DNA of 43,376 bases from Alphaproteobacteria bacterium (GTDB lineage Bacteria > Pseudomonadota > Alphaproteobacteria > DSM-16000 > Inquilinaceae). Below are positions 35,991-43,376 of the stretch, piece after piece; position 1 is the stretch's first letter; every line of letters begins with the position of its first letter. The position numbers were made by a program, and so were the translations under genes. The notes below the pieces were generated by a model that saw only the letters and a program-made list of their open reading frames with translations, was not told the DNA's origin and did no database searches. The DNA lies in the NCBI GenBank assembly GCA_028284045.1, contig JANQSN010000055.1:1-43376 (forward strand), given 5' to 3'.

Positions 35991-38900
35991 CTACACCTGC
36001 AACCGCGTCAACGCCGCCTCATCCGGCGCGACGACCTGCGGCAGGCCGTTCCGCGTCGGCGCCAGGCAGTAGGCGTAGCGCCAGATGTTGGGGCCGTGCC
36101 GCAGGATTTCGCCATCGGCGTCGAATACGACCCAGGAGTCCGGGAGCGGCAGGATCTCCATGATCAGGGCACCGGTTGCGACGTCGCAAAGTCGCGCGGC
36201 CCCACCAGAACCACCGATCAGCAGTGTCGCGCCATCTGGAGAAAACGCAACACTGGTCACCGGACGCCCATGGCTTTCCAGGCAGCGGATCTCAGCGCCT
36301 CGCCCAATGTCCCAAAGCCGCGCGGTGCCGTCGGCACCACCGGTCAGCAGCGTGGCACCGTCCGGGGAAAACGCAACGCTGTTCAACCGACGCTCATGTC
36401 CCGCCATGCGACGGATCTCCACGCCACTCCCGGCATCCCATAGCCGACCAGTACCGTCAGTACCGCCGGTCAGAAGTGTTGCGCCATCTGCGGAAAATGC
36501 AACGCCCGTCACCCCAAGCTCGTGTCCTGCCAAGAGGCGAATCTCCGTACCGCGCCTGGCGTCCCACAGCCGCGCGGTACCGTCATCACCAGCGGTCAGC
36601 AGCGTCACGCCGTCCGGGGAAAACGCAACGCCGTTCACCGGACGCCAATGCCCTTCCAAGCGGCGAATCTCAGCGCCACTCCCAACGTCCCACAGCCGCG
36701 CAGTCCCGTCATCGCCACCAGTCAGCAGCTTCGCGCCATCCGGGGAAAACGCAACGCTCCGCACCGGACGCCCATGGCTTTCCAAGCAGCGGATCTCAGC
36801 GCCTCGCCCAACGTCCCAAAGCCGCGCGGTGCCGTCGGCATCGCCAGTCAGCAGCGTCGCACCGTCTGGGGAAAACGCAACGCTGGTCACCCAGCCCCCA
36901 TGTCCCGCAAAGTAGCGGACCTCAGCACCACTCTTGGAATCCCACAGTCGTATAGCCCCGTCCGCAACCATGGCGAGCAGCGGTGCGCTACCCGGGGAAA
37001 ACGCAACGCTATTCACCAAATCACCACATCCTCCCAAGCGGCGGATCTCGACGCCGCTGCCGGCGTCCCACATTCGCGCGATCCCGTCAGGACCGCCGGT
37101 CAACACTGTCGCGCCGTCCGAGGAAAACGCGACGCTACTCACGCCAAGCTCATGTTTCGTCAAGCGGCGGATCTCTGCACGGCGCCCAGCGTCCCATAGA
37201 CGTGCCGTACGGTCGTCACCACCGGTCAATAGCATCTCGCCGTCTGGGGAAAACGCAACGCTACGTACCCAACCCTCATGTCCCTCCAGGCGGTGGAGCT
37301 CCGCGCCACTCCAAGCGTCCCACAGCCTCGCGATGCCGTCAGAACTGCCGGTCAGCACCGTCGCGCTGTCGGAGGAAAATGCAACGCTGCTCACCCAGTC
37401 CCGATGTCCTTCCAAACGGAGGATCTCCGTGCTGCTGTCGGCGTCCCACAGACGCGCGGTTCCGTCACCACCGCCGGTCAACAACGTCCTGCTGTCAGGG
37501 GAAAACGCAACACTGCTTACCCAATCCCCATGCCCTTCCAAGCGGCCGATCTCAGCACCACGGCTGGCATCCCAAAGCCGCGCGGTTCTGTCAGAACCGC
37601 CGGTCAGCACCGTCGACCCGTCCGGCGAAAACGCGACACTCATCACCGAACCCCGATGCCCTTCCAAGCGGTCGATCTCAGCACCGAGATCGACATCCCA
37701 AAGCCGCGCCATCCCGTCATCACCGCCAGTCAGTACCGTCGACCCGTCCGGCGAAAACGCCACACTCCTTACCAAACCTCCGTGCCCTTCCAAGCAGCCG
37801 ATCTCGCCACCACTACCGGCATCCCAAAGCCGCACGGTCCCGTCAGAATCGCCGGTCAGCACCGTCGACCCGTCCGGCGAAAACGCGACACTCCTGATGG
37901 GTCCGCTGCGCCGATCGATCCGGAGGGTCGAGGCCGCCGGGGTGGCCGGAGAAGGCCAGCAATACCTGGCGGTTTCGAAGAGACGCCCGCTCGCCGCATC
38001 GATCGTGCCCCGCCAAACCCGCGCGCTGGTGGCGCCGTTCGGCGTGCCCGAGCATTGAACGAAACGGCAGTCGTCGAAACGGGCGTCGCCGATCCACGCG
38101 CCGTCGAAGGAGACGGTGCGGAAATGCGCCCTTCGGGCGTCCAGCCCCGTCAGCACCGCGCCGTCCAAGCGGACATGGTCCCAAACGGTTCCCGGCGGCA
38201 GCGACAGGTCGCGAAGGTCGAAGCCCGAAAGGTTCGCCCCCGGCGGCAAAGCCGGGACAGAGCACTCGGCACTCCGACACATCAGCCGCCAGACAAGAGT
38301 GCGAACCTCACGCGACGCGTCGGAGGCGATAAGGGTATTGAGCGCGGCCTTGACCCGTTCGTCCACTTCCCTTTGCCGGACCGCCGCAGACAGAAAGTCG
38401 ATAGTCTCGCGGCTCAGGCGCTCTCCATCGAACGCATCGACCGAACCTCCCAAGACAGCGTCGAGCAGCGAAAGGCTCAGGAAGTACTCGTAGAACGACG
38501 TATGAGCGAAGGCGAAGTTGTCGTCACGCACCCGCACCAGGAAGGAGGCATTGCGCAGCTCCGTCTGCAGCAGCGTCCGCCCGCCGATGCTCGCCGTCTG
38601 CATCACCAGACGCAGCCCGGCGTGGTCGAGCACGAAGGCGTCAAACCATCGCTCCAAATCGGCGACGTCAAACGCCGAAGCGCCGTCCTGGTGCAGGCGC
38701 AGAGCCAGCGCCTTCAGGATGTCGACGCTGTCGCGGGAAGATAGCAACGGCGCCTTCTCCCCGTCGCGGGCCAGCGCCCGGTAGAACAGCTCCTCATAGA
38801 CCGTTGCGATGTTGATCACCGCGCCAACCTGGTGACGCTCCACCAGTGCTCCGGCCATCTCGCTGATGTAACGCGCCATAAGCGGCCGACGCGCCAGCCC

Positions 38901-40754
38901 CAAGAGATCGTGGACGGCCTGGATCGTTACGAAAGCTTTGGCACCCTGCTCCGGCCCAAGTGATCTAGTGAACAAAGCCTTGATAGCGTCAAGGCTGAGC
39001 GGCGCCATGTGCAAGGTGCGGATCGACGCTCGGAGCTGTCGGTCAGCCCGGTCGGCGAGCGCGAAGGTGCCTTGCTCCTCCGCGAACGAGCGAAAGAAGT
39101 GGGTACGGCAAGTTACAACGATGCGGATAGGCGATGCCGTCCAGTCCGGGCGCCCCCCCTTCTTCGCATCCGCCTGCCACGCCTCGCGCGGCACCAACTC
39201 GAGTAGTTGGCGGTATAGTGCCGCCGCATGGTCGCGCCCGATTCGGTTGCCGATCTCGTCCAGCCCGTCGAAGATGACGACGCAGGGTTCAGCCCGGATC
39301 ATCGCCACCAACTCGTCGGCATTGATCTCGTGGGCCGCGTCCCGGCCGATGGCGCCGTGAATGATATCGGCAAGGTCGATGCGGACTGGCTCGCCCGGCT
39401 TGGCAGCGGGGATCAGCCGGCGGAAATCAAGATAAATCGGCATCGGGACTAAACGTGCTTGCAACAGCGGATTGGCCAAAAGAGCCGGCGTCGGATCTGA
39501 TCGAGCCTGTAGAAGCCGATCAGCCAGCCGTTGCACAACGACGGTCTTGCCCATGCCGAAGCCGCCGAGGATGACAAGGACGCGCTGTTGCGCCTCTGGG
39601 TCCCTTACCCAATGCTCCAGCAAGGCCAACGCCTCTATGCTCTTCCCAGTCTCCTCAAGCTCGTCCGCCTCATCAGCATTGAGCTGAAACCGCGTCTCCA
39701 CCACATCAGGTACCGCGATGTCGCGCGCTAGCAATCCGTCACGATAAACCTCGAGCAGGCGCGGTGGCTTGGCGCCACCGCTGCGGCCGGTCGGCTCTGG
39801 ATCCAGGCCCGAGCCACCGAACCGGTCGAGATAAGCACATATCTCATCGCGGATTCGGCCGACGAACTGATCTCTGTTGTGCTCGTTCCCTTCTTCCCAC
39901 AGGCTCAGTAAGGTTGGATAGTTTTTTTCCCAATGGTAAGGGAAAGCAGGCACGTTCTGAAACTCCGAGTCCTGATCGGCGATTTGACCTGACAGTTGAA
40001 TTCGAATGAATGGTCGCCCGCGTTCTTTAATTTCCTTATCTCTGAAGTGCTGATATTCTTTCTGGCATGCTGGGCTTGCGAACCATTTATCGCTCGTCAT
40101 CAAGATGGCGAAATGGGATTGCTGGCAGGCGCGGTCTGCCTGGATGTCAAACTCGGCCCGTCCATGCATATGCGGGCGATCCATCCAGGTTCGGACCGCA
40201 AATCTATCCCGGTACTTCTCAGGAAGGGACGCCAAGCGCCGCTCAAGCTGGTCGCTGAATGCGTCCAGTATACGCTCGACACCCTCACCCTCCCAACCAT
40301 GCGAGATAAAGACTCGATAGTTCGGTAGAGTGAAACGAGGCTCGACCAATTCGCCCACGGGCAAGTCCCGGCCGAGAGGCGCAGTTCGGGCAACTACCCG
40401 TCTTGTCTCGGCCCGCTCCAAACGGGCAATCGCGCCCGGCGACCAAGTCAGCACCAGCCGGTCCTTGCGGGCGCTGAGGGTTAGGAACCCATCGTCAACG
40501 CCGTGACCTTCCCGGCCGATCTCGGTAAACGCCGCGCGCAGCTTCTTCAGGCGGGATCGGATGACCTCGTCGCTGACGGCCTTGCCTTCGGCGCGGGCGA
40601 GTGCGTCGAGCACCTGCGCCTTGTCCAGCGAGATGGTGCCTTTGCCGGGATCCGTTTCGGACGGCGCGGTGGCGAGGATGGCTTCGAACAGCCGTAGCTC
40701 GGCGCGCCCGACCCGCTCGGCCACCGGTTCCCGGATTTTGCGCAAGAGAGACAT
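35991..40754 (-). CDS. TIR-NACHT-WD40 STAND protein, predicted defence sensor-effector
   Basis: The 1587-residue product has five parts. Residues 1-115 are helical with a wing-like end (GFLTLSARKDRLVLTW). Residues 145-255 are a TIR/SEFIR-like domain: NYRVFISHGWEG, then SPACQKEY with E233 in the position of the NADase catalytic Glu. A NACHT NTPase follows with Walker A GGFGMGKT at 397-404, Walker B CVVIFDGLDE at 491-500 and VVTCRTHF at 546-553. Residues 838-900 are pentapeptide-like. Residues 951-1538 are fourteen 42-residue WD40 repeats, enough for two seven-bladed propellers; a 49-residue tail ends it. By family knowledge, WD40 repeats sense, NACHT oligomerises and TIR degrades NAD. Antiviral or cell-death function is inferred. 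The gene is AT-richer than its neighbours. Confidence 0.92.
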   Translation of the reverse strand: MSLLRKIREPVAERVGRAELRLFEAILATAPSETDPGKGTISLDKAQVLDALARAEGKAVSDEVIRSRLKKLRAAFTEIGREGHGVDDGFLTLSARKDRLVLTWSPGAIARLERAETRRVVARTAPLGRDLPVGELVEPRFTLPNYRVFISHGWEGEGVERILDAFSDQLERRLASLPEKYRDRFAVRTWMDRPHMHGRAEFDIQADRACQQSHFAILMTSDKWFASPACQKEYQHFRDKEIKERGRPFIRIQLSGQIADQDSEFQNVPAFPYHWEKNYPTLLSLWEEGNEHNRDQFVGRIRDEICAYLDRFGGSGLDPEPTGRSGGAKPPRLLEVYRDGLLARDIAVPDVVETRFQLNADEADELEETGKSIEALALLEHWVRDPEAQQRVLVILGGFGMGKTVVVQRLADRLLQARSDPTPALLANPLLQARLVPMPIYLDFRRLIPAAKPGEPVRIDLADIIHGAIGRDAAHEINADELVAMIRAEPCVVIFDGLDEIGNRIGRDHAAALYRQLLELVPREAWQADAKKGGRPDWTASPIRIVVTCRTHFFRSFAEEQGTFALADRADRQLRASIRTLHMAPLSLDAIKALFTRSLGPEQGAKAFVTIQAVHDLLGLARRPLMARYISEMAGALVERHQVGAVINIATVYEELFYRALARDGEKAPLLSSRDSVDILKALALRLHQDGASAFDVADLERWFDAFVLDHAGLRLVMQTASIGGRTLLQTELRNASFLVRVRDDNFAFAHTSFYEYFLSLSLLDAVLGGSVDAFDGERLSRETIDFLSAAVRQREVDERVKAALNTLIASDASREVRTLVWRLMCRSAECSVPALPPGANLSGFDLRDLSLPPGTVWDHVRLDGAVLTGLDARRAHFRTVSFDGAWIGDARFDDCRFVQCSGTPNGATSARVWRGTIDAASGRLFETARYCWPSPATPAASTLRIDRRSGPIRSVAFSPDGSTVLTGDSDGTVRLWDAGSGGEIGCLEGHGGLVRSVAFSPDGSTVLTGGDDGMARLWDVDLGAEIDRLEGHRGSVMSVAFSPDGSTVLTGGSDRTARLWDASRGAEIGRLEGHGDWVSSVAFSPDSRTLLTGGGDGTARLWDADSSTEILRLEGHRDWVSSVAFSSDSATVLTGSSDGIARLWDAWSGAELHRLEGHEGWVRSVAFSPDGEMLLTGGDDRTARLWDAGRRAEIRRLTKHELGVSSVAFSSDGATVLTGGPDGIARMWDAGSGVEIRRLGGCGDLVNSVAFSPGSAPLLAMVADGAIRLWDSKSGAEVRYFAGHGGWVTSVAFSPDGATLLTGDADGTARLWDVGRGAEIRCLESHGRPVRSVAFSPDGAKLLTGGDDGTARLWDVGSGAEIRRLEGHWRPVNGVAFSPDGVTLLTAGDDGTARLWDARRGTEIRLLAGHELGVTGVAFSADGATLLTGGTDGTGRLWDAGSGVEIRRMAGHERRLNSVAFSPDGATLLTGGADGTARLWDIGRGAEIRCLESHGRPVTSVAFSPDGATLLIGGSGGAARLCDVATGALIMEILPLPDSWVVFDADGEILRHGPNIWRYAYCLAPTRNGLPQVVAPDEAALTRLQV
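36141..37904 (-). repeat. Fourteen 126-bp tandem repeats (WD40 coding)
   Basis: Fourteen in-register units of exactly 126 bp encode residues 951-1538. Almost every unit contains the words SVAFSPDG, LLTGG and ARLWD. Units near 36259-36380 and 36763-36884 are 504 bp (four units) apart and about 94% identical by eye, much closer than adjacent units, which implies recent block duplication or gene conversion. Confidence 0.93.
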
Positions 40755-40772
40755 CGGCGTCGGCCTGCGATT

Positions 40773-40809
40773 ATTTCACAAAAATCACTATACAGCGATT
40801 TTGTGAAAT
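40773..40809. promoter_or_regulatory. 37-bp inverted repeat over the likely STAND-gene promoter
   Basis: Perfect 11-bp arms ATTTCACAAAA and TTTTGTGAAAT flank 15 bp. On the minus strand the spacer contains TATAGT, a good -10 element, about 33 nt before the start codon. A protein bound to both arms would cover the promoter. The -35 is not clear. Confidence 0.65.
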
Positions 40810-40868
40810 TGCAGCCGTGCGTTGAGCCTTGCCGTTCGCCGCCGCGGATCGCGGAGCGCGCCGTGCTC

Positions 40869-41195
40869 TCAGATCTCGCGCAACGCGGGTGGGGCGCTCG
40901 TCACCTCGGCCTTGATCTGCTCGATCTCCTCCGCCAGCGCCTTCAGGCGCTCAACCTTGGGACCGTCTTCGCCCTTGGCGCTATCGGCCAGCTCGATCAC
41001 TGCCTCGGTCAGGATGCCGAGTTGGCGACCGTAGGAGGCGACGTCGCGGTGCACGCGGCGTTCGACGCGCAGGTCGCCCTGACCCCATTCGGTCATCGGC
41101 GAATAGTCCCAATTGTCGGCGCGGATGTCGAACCGGACCACCGGCGACATGAAGGCCCAGGCCGGCCACCGCCAGGGCCACTCGATCTCGCTCAC
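40869..41195 (-). CDS. Unrecognised 108-aa protein upstream of the STAND gene
   Basis: I do not recognise the family. I choose the GTG at 41195 because GGGAGGG lies 9 nt before it; the frame is open further up, but without a site. The first half is Trp-rich and beta-like (WPWRWPAWAF, NWDYSPMTEWGQGD). The second half is helical and charged, ending in a likely short coiled coil (KVERLKALAEEIEQIKAEV). There is no signal peptide or membrane helix. It is on the same strand, 114 nt before the STAND gene, but the dyad promoter between them suggests separate control. A cytoplasmic partner or unrelated cargo are both possible. Confidence 0.55.
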   Translation of the reverse strand: MSEIEWPWRWPAWAFMSPVVRFDIRADNWDYSPMTEWGQGDLRVERRVHRDVASYGRQLGILTEAVIELADSAKGEDGPKVERLKALAEEIEQIKAEVTSAPPALREI

Positions 41196-41491
41196 GGCTT
41201 GCACCCTCCCGAGGGCTGCAAAGGGTGAAATCTCGCTTGAAACAGAGGACACCCTGCGCGCCATCGCCCAAAAACAGCGGCGGCTTGATCGCAACGAAGC
41301 CTCACAATTGCGATTGTGACATATCTATCCTGGCGAAACTATCCTTACGTCTGCCCACCGCTGCCGATCGCGGCAATGCCCTACCATCCGATCAGTCAAC
41401 AGAGATCGGAGACGACCTTCATAAAACGCGCCGACATGGGAAGAACAGGAGCAAAAACCGCGAAATCCGATCGTCGCTCACCTCCATACGA
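41196..41491. other. 296-nt AT-richer gap in the accessory island
   Basis: Composition is clearly less GC-rich than the core genes, as in the flanking lipoprotein gene. It contains a short dyad at 41302-41319. No ORF with family character or RNA gene was recognised. It should hold the promoter of the 108-aa gene. Confidence 0.4.
41302..41319. promoter_or_regulatory. TCACAAT-TGCG-ATTGTGA dyad
   Basis: Perfect 7-bp arms with a 4-nt spacer lie about 107 nt upstream of the 108-aa gene. Its half-site TCACAA is shared with the dyad at the STAND promoter, though the spacing differs. Confidence 0.35.
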
Positions 41492-42133
41492 CTAATCACA
41501 TCTTACGAGCCTGATGTTGGGAGAATTCGGCATTGCCATTTCTAAATATTGTTGGGTGACGCACATCCGTGCGCCCGATGCACGAAAACACTCATCAGAA
41601 ACGTGAATAGACCTGCCGCCGACCTGTAACGTGAGATCGTTGCCGGATCGTACTCTCACGACCACTTCACCACCGCGATGATAGGTATAACGGCTCTCGC
41701 CGGAGACCGGATCGGTCGATTCTTTTTGAAATTCGGCAGTGACTTCGCGTTCTATGATATCGACCATTCGCGTGATATTGCTATAGGACCTGGAGAAATC
41801 CATGATGGTCAACTCGCCCAGTGGCTCACCGTGTTGATATCTTTGGGCGCTAATATTTGGGCCGTATGAATAAAGCATCACGAAATCGCGCTGACAGTCC
41901 ACTTCATTAAGAGCCCATTGGCCATTGGTGTTTGACAGTATCGAGTCGATATTTCTAACCAGCACGCTTGTCACATCGGAAGTGGCAATGCTGTCGGCCT
42001 GGTTGTCAATCGACAGCGCCGGCGCAGCACCGTCACCCGGTGCAGACTGACGGCTCGGTGTCGACTGACAAGCGACGACACTGCAAAGGGCGGACGCGAC
42101 GAGGAAGCCTCTGAAGAGAACGCGGCGCCTCAT
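41492..42133 (-). CDS. Predicted lipoprotein of unknown function
   Basis: The 213-residue product begins MRRRVLFRGFLVASALCSVVAC, a signal peptide with lipobox VVAC and the lipid-carrying C22. A Ser/Asp-rich linker follows, then a beta-rich domain with four further cysteines (VDCQRD, SDECFRAS, ARMCVT and the terminal VRCD) that could form two disulfides. I recognise no family. The body is AT-richer than core genes, suggesting acquisition. It lies between prmA and the 108-aa gene on the same strand; a functional link to the STAND gene is unproven. Confidence 0.7.
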   Translation of the reverse strand: MRRRVLFRGFLVASALCSVVACQSTPSRQSAPGDGAAPALSIDNQADSIATSDVTSVLVRNIDSILSNTNGQWALNEVDCQRDFVMLYSYGPNISAQRYQHGEPLGELTIMDFSRSYSNITRMVDIIEREVTAEFQKESTDPVSGESRYTYHRGGEVVVRVRSGNDLTLQVGGRSIHVSDECFRASGARMCVTQQYLEMAMPNSPNIRLVRCD

Positions 42134-42236
42134 GATCCGATGGCCCTCTTGTGCCGCATCTCACCCGGAAACGCGGCGGTCGCGAACAATGCGTCGGACT
42201 ATGGTCATGGCGGCGAACAATCCGCTTTGATCCATC

Positions 42237-43187
42237 TCACGGCCGAGCCGGTTCGCCGGGGCCAGCGCGCGTGGTTGTTCCCGGCCGGCCTGACGGCGTG
42301 CCGGCAGATCCGGGACGGCGCCGCAAGCACAGCGCGCACCACACGCCCCGGTCCCGCCAGCGCGCCAGCGTCAGCCCACGCGCCCGGTAGGCGGCGAGCA
42401 CGGCGGCCGCCTGCGGCGCCATCAGGCCCGCCAGCACCAGCCGCCCCCCGGGCGCCAAGGCCGCAACGATGTCGCCGGCCAGGTCGATCAGCGGCCGGGC
42501 AAGGATGTTGGCGAGGATCAGGTCATAGGGGCCACGGCGGCGGATCAGCGGATGGCGCAAGCCGGCCGCGGTGACGAGGCGGATCCCGGCGTGAACCCCG
42601 TTCATCCGCGCATGCGCCGCTGCCACGCGGATCGAGCCTGCGTCGATATCCCCGGCCACCACCGGGCGGCTCGGGTGCAGCCGCTTCACGGCCGCGATGC
42701 CCAAAATGCCGCTGCCGCAACCGAGATCCAGCACCCGCGCCGGGCGCCGCCCCAACCGCCCCAGCCGCCCCAGCCGATCAATCTCGTCCAGCATCAGCCG
42801 GGTCGTCGGATGCTCGCCCGTCCCGAAGGCGGTCGTCGCATCGATGGCCAGCGCGAGCCGGCCGCCGCTGCGGGGCGGCGCCAGGTGCCCGCCATGGATC
42901 AGGAAGCGCCCGGCCTCGATCGGCGGAAAGGCCACCCGCGTCGCCGCCACCCAATCGACCGGCGGCACGGCCACCACGGTCGCCGCGGGTGCCGCACAGC
43001 CGGCGGCGGCGGCCAAGACGGCCAGCCGGGCGTCGAGATCGCCACGGTCGGGCGCCCCCTCGAAATAGAGGTCGATGCCCCACGTGACCCCGTCCTCCGC
43101 CTCGAACGCGCTGACGGTGTCGAAGGCCTGCTCCGCCAGCCGCGCAAACGCCGCCGCGCCGGTGCCTGCCACGGTGATGGTTGCCAT
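42237..43187 (-). CDS. prmA: Ribosomal protein L11 methyltransferase
   Basis: PrmA trimethylates ribosomal protein L11 using SAM. From MATITVAGTG the product is 316 residues. The N-terminal substrate-binding domain is short, as in alphaproteobacteria. AFGTGEHPTTRLML, LDLGCGSGILGIAAVKR and LILANILARPL are diagnostic. The Arg/Gly/Pro-rich tail after WCALCLRR is unusual. A TTG nine codons upstream is an alternative start. Core composition marks the right border of the accessory island. Confidence 0.94.
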   Translation of the reverse strand: MATITVAGTGAAAFARLAEQAFDTVSAFEAEDGVTWGIDLYFEGAPDRGDLDARLAVLAAAAGCAAPAATVVAVPPVDWVAATRVAFPPIEAGRFLIHGGHLAPPRSGGRLALAIDATTAFGTGEHPTTRLMLDEIDRLGRLGRLGRRPARVLDLGCGSGILGIAAVKRLHPSRPVVAGDIDAGSIRVAAAHARMNGVHAGIRLVTAAGLRHPLIRRRGPYDLILANILARPLIDLAGDIVAALAPGGRLVLAGLMAPQAAAVLAAYRARGLTLARWRDRGVWCALCLRRRPGSAGTPSGRPGTTTRAGPGEPARP

Positions 43188-43260
43188 GTGGGGGACGGTC
43201 TTGCGGTCAGCCAAGGGGCACCATAACCTGCTTCACGTCTTCGACCCCGATAGACAATCC

Positions 43261-43280
43261 GTCATGGCCGGGCTTGACCC
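43261..43280. repeat. Fragment of a common alphaproteobacterial dispersed repeat
   Basis: GTCATGGCCGGGCTTGACCC is the start of a palindromic intergenic repeat familiar from alphaproteobacteria (read-through MAGLDPAIH). The expected continuation CGGCCATC is missing; it breaks off into unrelated sequence. Confidence 0.55.
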
Positions 43281-43293
43281 ACGGTTGTCCGGT

Positions 43294-43376
43294 TTAGCTG
43301 GTGAGTTGGGAGAGTTCGAGTTGCCTGAGGTTTGGTGGGGGTTTTGGTTGAGGTCGTTTTAGGCTGTCGACGCGCC
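43294..43376 (-). CDS. Partial 3' end of an unidentified gene, possibly a transposase
   Basis: The minus frame is open from the window edge to a TAA, giving about 26 residues ending LRQLELSQLTS. It is preceded by a Lys/Pro-rich stretch. Because it abuts a broken dispersed repeat, the C-terminus of an insertion-sequence transposase is a reasonable guess, but no family can be named from so little. Confidence 0.3.
   Translation of the reverse strand, partial: RVDSLKRPQPKPPPNLRQLELSQLTS

Noticed and set aside
36141..37904. Tandem array considered as CRISPR or satellite
   Set aside because: Units are contiguous 126-bp coding repeats with no spacers and clear WD40 translation.
36085..38744. Several long plus-strand frames with regular repeats
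   Set aside because: Their periodicity is the antisense reflection of the 126-bp WD40 units; they have no independent family motifs.
40773..40809. CRP/FNR-type binding site
   Set aside because: The half-sites face the wrong way (TCACA outward from centre instead of TGTGA-N6-TCACA).

Overview
The window is GC-rich bacterial chromosome, most likely from an alphaproteobacterium of the Rhodospirillales type. The grounds are gene content and order (lysC-ptsP, ispG, prfA-prmC and a DUF4167 gene together; ubiG next to a DUF1178-nitrilase-grxC-comF run), the many 4-nt ATGA/GTGA stop-start overlaps, and alphaproteobacterial repeat types. The species cannot be named from the sequence. No rRNA, tRNA, CRISPR array or prophage was seen.

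Region 1 (about 1-16,700) is housekeeping. On the minus strand, read right to left: lysC and ptsP (overlapping), a rodZ-like gene, ispG, prfA and prmC (overlapping), and a DUF4167 gene. ubiG runs divergently from lysC. It converges on a second minus-strand group: comF, a 115-aa conserved gene, grxC, a nitrilase-family gene and a DUF1178 gene. ettA runs divergently from comF.

Region 2 (about 16,700-26,600) carries transport modules. An SbtA-type bicarbonate permease is followed by its PII-like partner SbtB and a small VOC-fold gene. Next is a LysR regulator divergent from a MmgE/PrpD-family gene. That gene is followed by a complete oligopeptide-type ABC importer (binding protein, two permeases, two ATPases), with most junctions overlapping.

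Region 3 (about 26,600-35,900, all minus) holds pyruvate carboxylase and then a TRAP transporter operon (dctP-dctQ-dctM). A nitrilase-family amidase and a RraA-fold protein lie at the end of that operon, and a LysR regulator lies upstream.

Region 4 (about 36,000-42,150, all minus) is an accessory island with lower-GC stretches. Its centre is a 1587-aa STAND-type protein: N-terminal region, TIR-like domain, NACHT NTPase, pentapeptide-like segment, and fourteen 42-residue WD40 repeats. It looks like a self-contained sensor-effector of the antiphage or regulated-cell-death type. A 37-bp inverted repeat overlaps its likely promoter. A 108-aa unknown gene and a lipoprotein gene lie upstream. prmA follows, and the window ends in a broken dispersed repeat and the probable 3' end of an unidentified gene, possibly a transposase.

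Two inverted copies of a 252-bp palindrome-containing element (81-332 and 18,422-18,673) are about 90% identical and have no indels between them. Starts were set from family N-termini and ribosome-binding sites, so several differ from the longest open frame.
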